Shown here one piece after another: positions 28,812 through 37,172 of a stretch of DNA of 64,000 nucleotides. Positions within the stretch are counted from its first letter, which is position 1, and every line of letters begins with the position of its first letter. The position numbers and the translations under genes are program-made. Origin of the DNA: Jeotgalicoccus marinus DSM 19772. GTDB taxonomy: Bacteria > Bacillota > Bacilli > Staphylococcales > Salinicoccaceae. Under the pieces are notes generated by a model. It made no database searches, was not told the DNA's origin, and was given only the letters and a program-made list of their open reading frames with translations. The stretch is from positions 118,388-182,387 of the forward strand of contig NZ_AUEE01000005.1 of NCBI RefSeq assembly GCF_000425825.1, written 5' to 3'.

Positions 28812-29336
28812 ATTAATAAAAACACTATCATTGAATTCTTTAACGAATTAATTATAAAGCAAGATTACTTTGAATGCCATGAAATCATGGAAGATGTATG
28901 GAAAGATAAAGAAAATTTCACAAAAACGGATGCTGAAGTATTCATTGTCTTGATTGTTACAGGTGAATATCACTACAGAAGAGATAATGTAATCGGCGCC
29001 ACAACGTCATATAAACGCGCATTAAAACTATATGAAGATAATCAATATGATTTGAGTGTATTCGGATTTGAAGATGGATTTATCAATAAAATAGAGAGGC
29101 GCTATCAAGAGATCCCCAATAAATCTTTTGTGCCCATGCAATTTCCTGTTCAAGACTGGGTCTGGGAGGCATTATACAATGCGCATGAGAACGAGTTCGA
29201 TTCCTTTAGTCAATTTATGACAACAATGCTGGCAAATTTCGAAACCAATGTGCAGATCACACACAAACACAGCATGCGAGATCGATCAGACGTGATCCAA
29301 AAACGCTTAGAAGCACTGAACAATAAGGTGAATTGA
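28812..29336 (+). CDS. ypuF: YpuF-like DUF309 protein, probable ATT start
   Basis: 174 residues from ATT at 28812. The DUF309 signature YFECHEIMEDVWK begins at residue 19, and the fold is expected to be a helical bundle with conserved His and Glu. Function unknown; beside scpA in Bacillus too. The only Shine-Dalgarno sequence (AGGAG, 28799-28803) has eight bases before the in-frame ATT. The GTG at 28803 shares its first base with that site, so it is too close. Starting at ATT also gives the same distance to YFECHE as in Bacillus YpuF. If GTG is used, the protein is 177 residues. Confidence 0.85.
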   Translation: MNKNTIIEFFNELIIKQDYFECHEIMEDVWKDKENFTKTDAEVFIVLIVTGEYHYRRDNVIGATTSYKRALKLYEDNQYDLSVFGFEDGFINKIERRYQEIPNKSFVPMQFPVQDWVWEALYNAHENEFDSFSQFMTTMLANFETNVQITHKHSMRDRSDVIQKRLEALNNKVN

Positions 29337-29347
29337 GTTGATTTGAT

Positions 29348-29460
29348 TTTGAATGGTGATGAAGGATCGTCGTCCCTATCCTAGAGTGTTTGAATGGTGA
29401 TGAGAACTCAACGTCCCTATCCTAGAGTGTTTGAATGGTGATGAGAACTCAACGTCCCTG
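29348..29460. repeat. 41-bp tandem repeat, 2.75 copies
   Basis: Units at 29348-29388, 29389-29429 and 29430-29460 (last one truncated after CGTCCCT). Constant flanks TTTGAATGGTGATGA and CGTCCCTATCCTAGAGTG surround an 8-base core that is AGGATCGT in the first unit and GAACTCAA in the other two. No spacers, so it is not a CRISPR array. It starts 12 bases after the ypuF stop. Confidence 0.85.
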
Positions 29461-29703
29461 TTATACTTGTTAATCATCAATAATTATCTTTAGGAGGACA
29501 GTATTTTTAGTTTTTAGAACAATTATACATATAATTCTAACACCAGAATTGAAAAATAGTGCTATTAATATATCAAGTCATAAGTTAAAATTTAATTGAG
29601 TCATTTCATATCTCTCCCATCAATGTTTGTCTGGTAACTACATTGTACTATAGAGATCTGATTTGACTCTTTTTCTTTATTACACAAAATTATGGACTTA
29701 ATC
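29461..29703. other. AT-rich stretch without a convincing gene
   Basis: No open frame with a usual start and ribosome site is seen on either strand. A consensus AGGAGG stands at 29492-29497, followed by an open frame of about 32 codons without ATG, GTG or TTG, which may be the remains of a small gene. With the tandem repeat it makes the only non-coding block over 300 bases in the window. Confidence 0.5.
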
Positions 29704-29737
29704 CAAAAAAAGAGGAATCTCATATACAAGATCCCTC
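29704..29737 (-). terminator. Terminator of the fur-xerD-deoB transcript
   Basis: A 9-bp stem (GAGGGATCT/AGATTCCTC, one G-T pair) with an 8-base loop and seven T on the minus strand. It lies beyond the 28-residue peptide gene, which places that gene inside the transcript. Confidence 0.85.
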
Positions 29738-29772
29738 CCTGACTAAAAACCAAAATCAAAAACCAATATTAT

Positions 29773-29859
29773 CTATACAATTACAAACCAGTAAACAAAT
29801 CCCCAGATTAGACACATCAATAGTATGCCAAAGAAAATAATGTATTTTGCCTTGTTCAT
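29773..29859 (-). CDS. 28-residue single-span membrane peptide after deoB
   Basis: Starts [10 protein letters not shown], is hydrophobic from about residue 6 to the end with aromatic residues near the C-terminus, and ends at TAG 29773-29775. The ATG shares a base with the deoB stop (TAATG), a coupling seen elsewhere in this window, and GGGGAA lies nearby. The transcript terminator follows 35 bases later. Three N-terminal residues before the span include two lysines and fit an inside N-terminus. I do not recognise the family. Confidence 0.5.
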   Translation of the reverse strand: MNKAKYIIFFGILLMCLIWGFVYWFVIV

Positions 29860-31031
29860 TATTTCAGTTCCCCAAGGAAGCTTTTACCGTGTGTTTTATA
29901 GTCAACATCGAAATTATCTGCAATCGTTGCAGCGATGTTAGAAAATGTTTGACACTGATTAATTTCACCGTAATTCAAGTCTTTACCTGAAGTGATTAAT
30001 AGTGGTACATATTCCCTAGTATGATCTGTACCAGTATAAGTTGGATCATTACCGTGGTCTGCAGTGATGATGAGTAACTCATCTTCACCTAATTTAGAAG
30101 TAATTTCAGGTAAACGATCATCGAATTCTTTTAAGGCATTACTGTAACCTACTGGATCTCGTCTATGACCATACTCAGCATCAAAATCCACTAAGTTTAA
30201 GAATGATAAACCATCAAAATCTCTATCCATAACAGAAAGTAGCTTATCGACACCGTCATCGTTGCTTTTAGTACGCACAAAGTCAGTGATACCGCTACCT
30301 GTGAAGATATCGTTAATCTTACCGATCGCAATGACATCCTTGCCTTCATCTTTTAGGGCATTTAAGACTGTTTGTCCAAAAGGTTTAAGGGCATAGTCAT
30401 GGCGATTTTCTGTGCGCTTGAACCCACCTTTTTTCTTGCCAACAAATGGACGTGCGATGACTCTGCCGACTAAGAATTCAGGATCTTTTGTCATCTCACG
30501 TACCTTTTCACAGATATCATAGAGTTCTTCAAGTGGAATCACTTCTTCGTTTGCTGCAATTTGAAGTACTGGGTCATTTGAAGTATAGATAATCAGGTCA
30601 CCTGTTTCAATTTGATGTTCCCCAAACTCTTCAATAATATCCGTACCTGAAGCAGGCTTATTACCCACAATGCCACGACCTGTTGCTTCTTTAATCTTGT
30701 CTAGTAATTTGTCAGAGAAACCATCTGGATATACTTTAAAGGCTGTATTAATATTTAAACCAGCGATTTCCCAGTGGCCAGTCATTGTATCTTTACCTTT
30801 TGAAATTTCCTGCATTTTTGTGTAAAAACCTGTTGTTTGATCAACTTGATCTACGCCTGGTAAGTCATCGATATTACCTAAACCAAGTTGTGCGAGGTTT
30901 GGCAAAGTATTTGGATGAGATTCTAAAGTGTGACGTAAGGTATGTGTACCCTCATCTCCAAAGTCTTTAGCATCTGGTGCTTCTCCAATTCCAACTGAAT
31001 CTAGCACGATTAAATGAATTCTCTTAAACAT
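29859..31031 (-). CDS. deoB: Phosphopentomutase
   Basis: 390 residues, alkaline-phosphatase-like metalloenzyme fold. It interconverts ribose-1-phosphate and ribose-5-phosphate (and the deoxy forms) in nucleoside salvage, with two Mn ions. N-terminal [21 protein letters not shown] with the phospho-Thr, and C-terminal ADHGNDPT and [10 protein letters not shown] metal motifs are intact. Nine bases after xerD. Confidence 0.97.
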   Translation of the reverse strand: MFKRIHLIVLDSVGIGEAPDAKDFGDEGTHTLRHTLESHPNTLPNLAQLGLGNIDDLPGVDQVDQTTGFYTKMQEISKGKDTMTGHWEIAGLNINTAFKVYPDGFSDKLLDKIKEATGRGIVGNKPASGTDIIEEFGEHQIETGDLIIYTSNDPVLQIAANEEVIPLEELYDICEKVREMTKDPEFLVGRVIARPFVGKKKGGFKRTENRHDYALKPFGQTVLNALKDEGKDVIAIGKINDIFTGSGITDFVRTKSNDDGVDKLLSVMDRDFDGLSFLNLVDFDAEYGHRRDPVGYSNALKEFDDRLPEITSKLGEDELLIITADHGNDPTYTGTDHTREYVPLLITSGKDLNYGEINQCQTFSNIAATIADNFDVDYKTHGKSFLGELK

Positions 31032-31040
31032 AAAATTTAC

Positions 31041-31928
31041 CTACTTTCTTGGATGAAACTGCTTATACATCTCTCTAATTTTACCTGCAGAAATTTGAGT
31101 ATAGATTTGTGTTGTTGAAATGTCAGAGTGTCCGAGCATTTCTTGAACCGCTCTTAAATCCGCCCCATTTTCAATTAAATGTGTTGCAAAGGAATGTCTA
31201 AAAGTATGCGGTGTTATATTCTTATCAATACCGCTGTCTCTGACATACTTTTTAATTGTTTTCCACAAGCCTTGTCTCGTGAAACCTTTCCCACGATTCG
31301 TTAAAAAAAGTGTATCGATATTTTCGTCTTTTAGCAACTTAAGTCTGTAATTTTTTATGTAATTCGTTAATTTTTTTGCAACATATTCTGTAGTGGGTAC
31401 AATTCTTTCTTTTTCACCCTTACCATAAACATGTATAAAGCCCATCTCTAAATTTAAATCAGATATATTCAAATTAATCAGTTCACTGACTCTGAGTCCA
31501 CTAGCGTACAACAGCTCCATCATCGCATTATCTCTAATATCTTGAGTCGTTTGGTCTGGTGACTGCAATAAACGTTCCATCTCTTCAATCGTTAAGACGA
31601 CTGGCAAAGCTTTTTCTTCTTTTGGTGTTTGTAAGCGGAGTGCCGGATTATTTTCAGTGATGCGTTCAATTTGTAAAAACTGATGAAAATTCTTTAAGGT
31701 CGATTGCATGCGTCTGATTGTTTTGGCACTCTTATTTTCTGAAGTCAAAAACTGCAAAAAAGTTACGAGAGTCTCTGCAGTAATTGATTCTACCCTCGTA
31801 ACATTTTGATCTTCTAAAAATTGACTATACTTTTTTAAATCTTGATTATAGGAAGATATAGAAGCATCACTAAGTCCTTTTTCTATTTTCAAATACCTTA
31901 AATATTCGTCAATATGCGTTTTAAACAT
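31041..31928 (-). CDS. xerD: Tyrosine recombinase XerD
   Basis: 295 residues. N-terminal SAM-like core-binding domain (1-90) and catalytic domain with Arg146, Lys170, His241, Arg244, His267 and nucleophile Tyr276. It resolves chromosome dimers at dif with a second Xer protein. ATG at 31926-31928 was chosen because the protein then starts like other XerD; it lies eight bases inside the end of fur. An upstream in-frame start would extend it into fur. Confidence 0.95.
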   Translation of the reverse strand: MFKTHIDEYLRYLKIEKGLSDASISSYNQDLKKYSQFLEDQNVTRVESITAETLVTFLQFLTSENKSAKTIRRMQSTLKNFHQFLQIERITENNPALRLQTPKEEKALPVVLTIEEMERLLQSPDQTTQDIRDNAMMELLYASGLRVSELINLNISDLNLEMGFIHVYGKGEKERIVPTTEYVAKKLTNYIKNYRLKLLKDENIDTLFLTNRGKGFTRQGLWKTIKKYVRDSGIDKNITPHTFRHSFATHLIENGADLRAVQEMLGHSDISTTQIYTQISAGKIREMYKQFHPRK

Positions 31929-32379
31929 GACTATTGCCATCTCTCTCTTGACAGTTTCTGCAAATACCATGGAAAGTTAAACGGTGATCGATAACATGGA
32001 AGTTAAATTCATGAGCGATAATCTTCTCCACCTCTGGTAGTAAATCTTCTTCTACTTCTTCCACTGAACCACATTGTGTACAGATTAAGTGATGATGAAA
32101 ATGTTTCGCACCTTCTTTACGAAGATCATATCGTGCGACACCATCTCCAAAATTCACCTTATCTAGTACATTTAATTCATTTAATAATTCTAAGGTACGA
32201 TAAACTGTCGCTAGTCCAATTTCAGGGTACTTATCTTTTACTTTCATAAATACATCTTCAGCACTTAAATGTGAGCTTTCGTTTTCTAATAAGACTCTCA
32301 CAGTCACTTCACGCTGTGGAGTCAATTTATAGCGAGCCTCATGCAATGCTTCTTTAATTCTCTCTATTCGTTTTTCCAC
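31921..32379 (-). CDS. fur: Ferric uptake regulator Fur
   Basis: 152 residues. Winged-helix N-terminal domain with the recognition helix in EIGLATVYRTLELL (about 53-66), a His-rich HFHHH segment and two structural Zn pairs, Cys100/Cys103 and Cys140/Cys143. The two intact Cys pairs are common to Fur and PerR, but the neighbours xerD-deoB and the strong PerR-like site upstream favour Fur. GTG start with AGGTG upstream. Confidence 0.92.
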   Translation of the reverse strand: MEKRIERIKEALHEARYKLTPQREVTVRVLLENESSHLSAEDVFMKVKDKYPEIGLATVYRTLELLNELNVLDKVNFGDGVARYDLRKEGAKHFHHHLICTQCGSVEEVEEDLLPEVEKIIAHEFNFHVIDHRLTFHGICRNCQERDGNSHV

Positions 32380-32409
32380 AACAGCACCTACTTAATTTCA
32401 ATTTCTTAT

Positions 32410-32424
32410 TTATAACAATTATAC
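32410..32424. promoter_or_regulatory. PerR-box-like palindrome over the fur promoter
   Basis: TTATAACAATTATAC agrees with the 7-1-7 PerR consensus TTATAATNATTATAA at 12 of 14 informative positions and covers the -10 of fur. PerR control of fur is established in B. subtilis and S. aureus; here it is inference from sequence. Confidence 0.65.
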
Positions 32425-32445
32425 ATGATTGAGAAAGATTTTCAA
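32418..32445 (-). promoter_or_regulatory. sigma-A promoter of fur-xerD-deoB
   Basis: Minus strand: TTGAAA (32440-32445), 16-base spacer, TATAAT (32418-32423). About 40 bases before the GTG. Confidence 0.75.
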
Positions 32446-32460
32446 TACTATTTAGAATTA

Positions 32461-33006
32461 TTATAAATAACCTTTTTCGGCGAGCACATGGTGAACTGCA
32501 ACTAAAGTTTTTCCATCTCTAAATTCACCGTTATGCATACGTGTTTTTAGTTCTTGAAACGGTATTTTTACTAGGTCTAGAAATTCATCATCTTCAAGTT
32601 CCATATTATCAAATGAAACATTTTTTGTACTATATAAATGAATCAATTCATTAGAAAATCCAGGAGAGACATAAAATTCATATAATTTATCTAATGATTC
32701 TGCCGTTGCACCTGTCTCCTCTTTGAGCTCTTTTCTTGCTGTGTCGTCAGGGTGTTCGCCAGTTTCAACCTTACCAGCTGGGATCTCTAACAGTACTTCA
32801 TCTGTCGATATTCTAAATTGGCGGACAAAGTACATTGATGTATCATCCTTTACGATTAGTGCAACAGCACCTTTATGATAGACGACTTCTCTAAAAGCCT
32901 CACTGCCGTCAGGAAGTTCTGCGGTTAGTTTTTTTACATCGATGATTTTACCTTGGTAGATATCTTCCGCTGATTTTGTTTTTTCAATTAAATGTTCATC
33001 CGTCAT
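32461..33006 (-). CDS. nudF: ADP-ribose pyrophosphatase (Nudix)
   Basis: 181 residues. The Nudix box GKVETGEHPDDTARKELKEE lies near 95-115; the usual Arg of the REUXEE core is Lys, a conservative change. By family it cleaves ADP-ribose to AMP and ribose-5-phosphate, linking to deoB downstream metabolically but not in the same operon. It has its own promoter. Confidence 0.9.
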   Translation of the reverse strand: MTDEHLIEKTKSAEDIYQGKIIDVKKLTAELPDGSEAFREVVYHKGAVALIVKDDTSMYFVRQFRISTDEVLLEIPAGKVETGEHPDDTARKELKEETGATAESLDKLYEFYVSPGFSNELIHLYSTKNVSFDNMELEDDEFLDLVKIPFQELKTRMHNGEFRDGKTLVAVHHVLAEKGYL

Positions 33007-33030
33007 TATAATCCCTACCTTGTAAAAGTT

Positions 33031-33058
33031 ATTATAAATATATCACAATCCCTGTCAA
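33031..33058 (-). promoter_or_regulatory. sigma-A promoter of nudF
   Basis: Minus strand: TTGACA (33053-33058), 16-base spacer, TATAAT (33031-33036), 25 bases before the ATG. Confidence 0.8.
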
Positions 33059-33126
33059 AAAATAAAAATTTATATTTCTAAAACTGATGATATAATAATT
33101 GTTGTGAAATGTGAGGAGGTAAGAAT

Positions 33127-34071
33127 TTGAAACAGTATAAATCCTGGTTTTTTATATTGATCTTATCAGTGTTAACTATACTAACTTCTGTTGCTTATTA
33201 TGCATCAAGTCAGATTATGTTTTTCAAATTAAGAGAAATTGAAATCATAATTAGAAGAGAAACACGCGGTAAGAGAATGAATTTAGAAGTCTTAAAGAAT
33301 ATGCCAAAGAATGAAGTGAAAATACCGTCTAAATTTGGTTACGACATTCACTCGACCTTTTACCATCCACATGAGACGAATCATTGGATGGTCCTCCTAC
33401 ATGGTGTATCTGAAAACAGCATAAGTTCAAGTAAGTATGTACATATGTTTACAGATATGGGCTACAATTGTGTGGTTTATGATGCTAGAAGGCACGGGAA
33501 AACTGGTGGAATAGATTCAACTTATGGGTATTATGAAAAATTTGATTTAGAATCTGTTATAGAAAGATTGAAGAAAACATATGGGTCAGATATTCGCTTC
33601 GGTATTCATGGTGAATCTATGGGTGCTGCAACAATGTTACTCTATGCAGGAGAGCTTTCTAATGAAGCAGAATTTTACATTTCAGATGCGTCATTTGCTC
33701 GCTTTAGTGAGCAATTAACATCTGTCTATCAATCAATATCTAAGACTGCCACCGCACCTGTCTTGTTCTTTACCTATCTGATACTTAAACTTAGAAGCCA
33801 CTATAGTATTTATGAACTCTCACCTATTAAAGTCATCGATCAGATTGAGCAGCCCATTTTGTTCATTCACTCTAAAAAAGACAAATTCATTCCGTATGAA
33901 TCTACCTTAGCCCTATATAAAAAGAAGAAAGGACCAAAAAAAGCTTGGTATCCAGAACGCGGCGATCATGTAGAATCATTTAACCGCAATCAAAAAAAAT
34001 ACCGCAGCACTGTTCAATCCTTTATTGAACAGTACGCGGGATGGGAAGTTCGAAGTAATCATGAGCAATAA
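33127..34071 (+). CDS. YqkD-like membrane-anchored alpha/beta hydrolase
   Basis: 314 residues with an N-terminal membrane helix (about 7-27), so the hydrolase domain is probably outside or on the membrane. Oxyanion HG motif at 92-93, nucleophile Ser164 in GIHGESMGA, an Asp in HSKKDKFIP and the His of ERGDHVESF form the triad. Substrate unknown. TTG start with GAGGAGG seven bases upstream. Its last 50 bases overlap the end of rnz on the other strand. Confidence 0.88.
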   Translation: MKQYKSWFFILILSVLTILTSVAYYASSQIMFFKLREIEIIIRRETRGKRMNLEVLKNMPKNEVKIPSKFGYDIHSTFYHPHETNHWMVLLHGVSENSISSSKYVHMFTDMGYNCVVYDARRHGKTGGIDSTYGYYEKFDLESVIERLKKTYGSDIRFGIHGESMGAATMLLYAGELSNEAEFYISDASFARFSEQLTSVYQSISKTATAPVLFFTYLILKLRSHYSIYELSPIKVIDQIEQPILFIHSKKDKFIPYESTLALYKKKKGPKKAWYPERGDHVESFNRNQKKYRSTVQSFIEQYAGWEVRSNHEQ

Positions 34072-34948
34072 AGACGTTGTCAGGTAATTGTGATTTAACA
34101 ACTTCGATATCCTGATCGGTATACCGGCTGCTAATATGAACAAACACTAGCTGTTGATAATTTAAATCTTTAAAATTTTGGAGCACTTGATTTAATTCCG
34201 AATGGAAATAATCATGTGCTTTTTCTATTTCATTATTTAAAAATGTGGCTTCATGGACAATGAGATTTGCTTGGTACAAATCAGCTAAATAAAGTGGATT
34301 ATTTATAAGTCTCGTATCCCCATGAACAGCGATTTTTATGCCTTTAATATCTTCGCCAATGAAATCTTTGGACTGATAAGTAACATCGTCAAAGGTGAAC
34401 GTTTCACTAGCTTTTATGTGTCCATATATGGGGCCAGGTTTAATGCCAAGGTCAAGCAACTTATCCTTGTTCAAGCCGCCTAACTTGTCGTGCTCATTAA
34501 AGAAATAAGCGTAGGACTCAATGCCATGATCTAAAGCGTGTACAGTGACAGTAAAGCCATTTATATCGTAGTTAGCCTTATCTTCAACTTCGATAATCGT
34601 TAACGGGTAGTTTAAAGTGCTCTCAGACAATCTAAATGTAACTTCTAACCATTCAGCCAACCCTTTTGGTCCATAGATTGTTAAAGGAATATCTGCCCCA
34701 CCCTGAAATGCCCTAGACGATAGAAAACCTGGCAAGCCGAATATGTGATCGCCATGTAGATGGGTTATAAAAATATTTTTGATTTTAGCGGGCTTTATAT
34801 GTGTATGAAGAATCTGGTGTTGTAAGGCTTCTCCAGCATCGATAAGGATATATTCATTATATTCGCTAACACAGTTTATAATAATGCTCTGTGTATTTCT
34901 ATCTTTTGACGGTAAGCCTGCACCGGATCCAAGAACAGTTAATCTCAT
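34022..34948 (-). CDS. rnz: Ribonuclease Z
   Basis: 308 residues, metallo-beta-lactamase fold. THLHGDH (His63, His65, Asp67, His68) binds Zn; further ligands lie in HDYFHSE and HISSRY regions. It removes the 3' trailer of tRNA precursors. Convergent and overlapping by 50 bases with the hydrolase gene, so its C-terminal 16 codons are read on both strands. Confidence 0.95.
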   Translation of the reverse strand: MRLTVLGSGAGLPSKDRNTQSIIINCVSEYNEYILIDAGEALQHQILHTHIKPAKIKNIFITHLHGDHIFGLPGFLSSRAFQGGADIPLTIYGPKGLAEWLEVTFRLSESTLNYPLTIIEVEDKANYDINGFTVTVHALDHGIESYAYFFNEHDKLGGLNKDKLLDLGIKPGPIYGHIKASETFTFDDVTYQSKDFIGEDIKGIKIAVHGDTRLINNPLYLADLYQANLIVHEATFLNNEIEKAHDYFHSELNQVLQNFKDLNYQQLVFVHISSRYTDQDIEVVKSQLPDNVFIAHDYFELPIPRTVQ

Positions 34949-34981
34949 TTTGACACCTCAATTTTTCTTGTTTAATTATAT

Positions 34982-35019
34982 CACAATATGACTTGTGGTA
35001 TGATATTAGGTGGTATGAT
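34982..35019. promoter_or_regulatory. Candidate operator between rnz and the AraC-like gene
   Basis: An inverted repeat CACAA-N6-TTGTG (34982-34997) is followed by a 9-base direct repeat TGGTATGAT (34996-35004 and 35011-35019, 15 bases apart). The TATGAT parts could be -10 elements. Direct repeats of this kind are usual for AraC-type regulators, so autoregulation is possible. Confidence 0.4.
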
Positions 35020-35043
35020 GAGCAATTTAAAAAAGGTGATAAT

Positions 35044-35889
35044 ATGGAAACTATTAGATTTGTAGAAAGATTTATCGTATACATAGAAGATCATTTAAGA
35101 GAGAATATAGATTTTTCAGATGTACTAGATAAGATGGGGGTAGAACCAAAGTCTTTTCTCACCATTTTCACTTCCCTAGTTGGTATGACACCTGCTGAAT
35201 ATCAGGAAAAACGTCGTCTGACTGAGATTTCATTTGAAGTATATGAGGGCCACCGCCGGCTTATTGATATTATTAAGTACTATGGTTATAGAGATTTAGA
35301 AAAATTTAAAGCGATGTACAAAAAAACATTTGGGATATCAGTGCATGAAACAGATCGTTATTTTAAAGAGATGAATCAACTTGAGCAAATTGCTTTTGAG
35401 GTTGTACCATCAAAAAAACCAAAGTATCCATCATATCGAAGTTTTGTAGAAAGTTTTAGGCTCACTGGCATTGCTCAATATTTCGACCTAAATACCTACC
35501 GTCCGGAATATAAGCATAAATTTTTGAGAGTCCTAGAAAGAGATGGCTTAATTGATGAACTTTTGAAATACAATGATGGCTTTATAAAAGGTATTTTTGT
35601 TCAAGAAAGAACGATTGATGATGAAATGGAAATATTTGTCGGGGTCACAAGTAATCAAAATACACCGTTTGATGAAACTTACACTGAATCTATGAACTAT
35701 GAGATTTTTGACACCAAAGGCTATCCTTCAACAGTAATTGGGGACGTCTATAAATACATCTTTCGACGTTGGCACTTTAAAGAAGATGTCAATTTGACTT
35801 GTGACTTCTCATTAGAATTAATCAAACATACTTATGAAATTGAGGATCCAACAACCAAAATTCAAGTTTGGCAAGCAATCGATGATTAA
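35044..35889 (+). CDS. AraC-like regulator with GyrI-type effector domain
   Basis: 281 residues. The N-terminal 100 residues fit an AraC double helix-turn-helix (first at about 17-37, second at about 68-85 with LIDIIKYYGYRDLEKFKAMYKK), though the first is diverged. The C-terminal part (about 130-278), ending in YIFRRWHF, resembles the GyrI-like/Bacterial-effector-binding fold that binds small amphipathic compounds. ATG with AAAGGTG upstream; an in-frame start 17 codons earlier lacks a site. Target unknown, possibly itself. Confidence 0.75.
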   Translation: METIRFVERFIVYIEDHLRENIDFSDVLDKMGVEPKSFLTIFTSLVGMTPAEYQEKRRLTEISFEVYEGHRRLIDIIKYYGYRDLEKFKAMYKKTFGISVHETDRYFKEMNQLEQIAFEVVPSKKPKYPSYRSFVESFRLTGIAQYFDLNTYRPEYKHKFLRVLERDGLIDELLKYNDGFIKGIFVQERTIDDEMEIFVGVTSNQNTPFDETYTESMNYEIFDTKGYPSTVIGDVYKYIFRRWHFKEDVNLTCDFSLELIKHTYEIEDPTTKIQVWQAIDD

Positions 35890-35898
35890 AATTAAAGA

Positions 35899-35952
35899 AC
35901 CGTATATTAAGTTACTTGGCATCATTAACGGCCTATAAACTTAATGTACGGT
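35899..35952. terminator. Long-looped bidirectional terminator
   Basis: 15-base arms 35899-35913 and 35938-35952 pair apart from one G-T position, with a 24-base loop. It lies between the convergent AraC-like and PepT-like genes. T tracts are weak on both strands (CTTTAATTTT on minus, TATTTATAATTT on plus). Confidence 0.6.
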
Positions 35953-35964
35953 GCTATTTATAAT

Positions 35965-37089
35965 TTATTTACTTTCATTTTTATGATGAACTTTAACAAT
36001 CTCAACAATTAAATCTGTCATTTTATAAAGTTCTTCTAATGGCATGCGTTCACTTGTTGTATGGATATATTCGTATCCAACTCCTAAAATAGCTGTCGTC
36101 ACACCATTTCCATGGAAGATATTACCGTCACTACCGCCACCAAGACTGATGACATTAGGCGTACGGCCAATGTTTTTAATCGCTTCTGAAGCAGTTGTTA
36201 TAACTACATCGTCTTCTTTTGCATATAGAGATGGATACATCAATTCAACATCAACCTCTGCACTACCACCAAGTTCTTTTGCGGTTTCTTCAAAAGCAGT
36301 TTTAATCTTATCTGTCTCACTCTGTAACTTCTCATCAGACAATGAACGAACTTCTGCTAAAATTTCGCAATGGTCACTGACAATATTTGTTGCTTGACCA
36401 CCCGTAATTGTACCAATGTTTGAAGTTGTTTCTTCATCAATTCGACCTAGGTTCATCTTTGCAATTGCCTTAGCAGCAATGTTGATTGCACTAATACCCT
36501 TTTCTGGTTCAATTCCAGCATGTGCTTTTTTACCAAAGATTTGTGTTCTAACTTTTGTCTGTGATGGTGCACGGTTAACCACTGTACCTACTTCACCTGT
36601 GCCATCAACCGCATAACCAAATTTACTTTTTATGTTCTGAATGTCTAAAGCCTTAGCACCAACTAAACCAGTTTCTTCACCCACTGTAATGATGACTTCT
36701 ACATCACCATGTGGAATGCCTTTTTCTTTTAGAACGCGAACAGCTTCTATAATAGATGAGACTCCAGCCTTATCATCTGAACCTAGTATTGTTGTACCAT
36801 CACTGTAAACATAACCATCTTCAATATGTGGTTTAACACCATTACCTGGTGTTACTGTGTCCATGTGAACCATGAAAGCAACTGGTGGAATGTTACTGTC
36901 CCCTTTTAATGTATAAATCAGGTTACCAGCACCATAACCGGTTGTCTTTTGTGAGTCATCTTCAAAACCTTCAAGTCCAAGTTCGTTAAGAAGATTGATT
37001 AAATAATCTGCCACTTGTCTTTCTTGGCCAGATTCTGAATCGATTTGGACAATTTCTAAAAATTGCTCTGTAAGACGTTCTTTATTCAT
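35965..37089 (-). CDS. PepT-like M20 metallopeptidase (tripeptidase family)
   Basis: 374 residues. M20 fold with dizinc ligands in VHMDTVTPG (His75, Asp77), Asp105 in GSDDKAG, Glu138/Glu139 in GEETG, and a dimerisation domain (about 175-290). It is close to the PepT-like peptidases (YqjE) that release N-terminal residues from short peptides. ATG at 37087-37089 follows GGAGG; the longer in-frame start 14 codons upstream lies before that site. Confidence 0.9.
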   Translation of the reverse strand: MNKERLTEQFLEIVQIDSESGQERQVADYLINLLNELGLEGFEDDSQKTTGYGAGNLIYTLKGDSNIPPVAFMVHMDTVTPGNGVKPHIEDGYVYSDGTTILGSDDKAGVSSIIEAVRVLKEKGIPHGDVEVIITVGEETGLVGAKALDIQNIKSKFGYAVDGTGEVGTVVNRAPSQTKVRTQIFGKKAHAGIEPEKGISAINIAAKAIAKMNLGRIDEETTSNIGTITGGQATNIVSDHCEILAEVRSLSDEKLQSETDKIKTAFEETAKELGGSAEVDVELMYPSLYAKEDDVVITTASEAIKNIGRTPNVISLGGGSDGNIFHGNGVTTAILGVGYEYIHTTSERMPLEELYKMTDLIVEIVKVHHKNESK

Positions 37090-37172
37090 AAAATAATGCC
37101 TCCAAGTGTTGATATGTTGATTTACCTTCATGTATAGTTATTATAACAATAAATACCGAGGATGGTTGAATA

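Noticed and set aside
29348..29460. Possible CRISPR remnant
   Set aside because: Units are contiguous without spacers, 41 bases long, and no cas gene is in the window.
32430..32444. Fur box for autoregulation (TGAGAAAGATTTTCA)
   Set aside because: Only 11 of 14 to the 7-1-7 consensus and weak half-site symmetry; the PerR-like site beside it is better.
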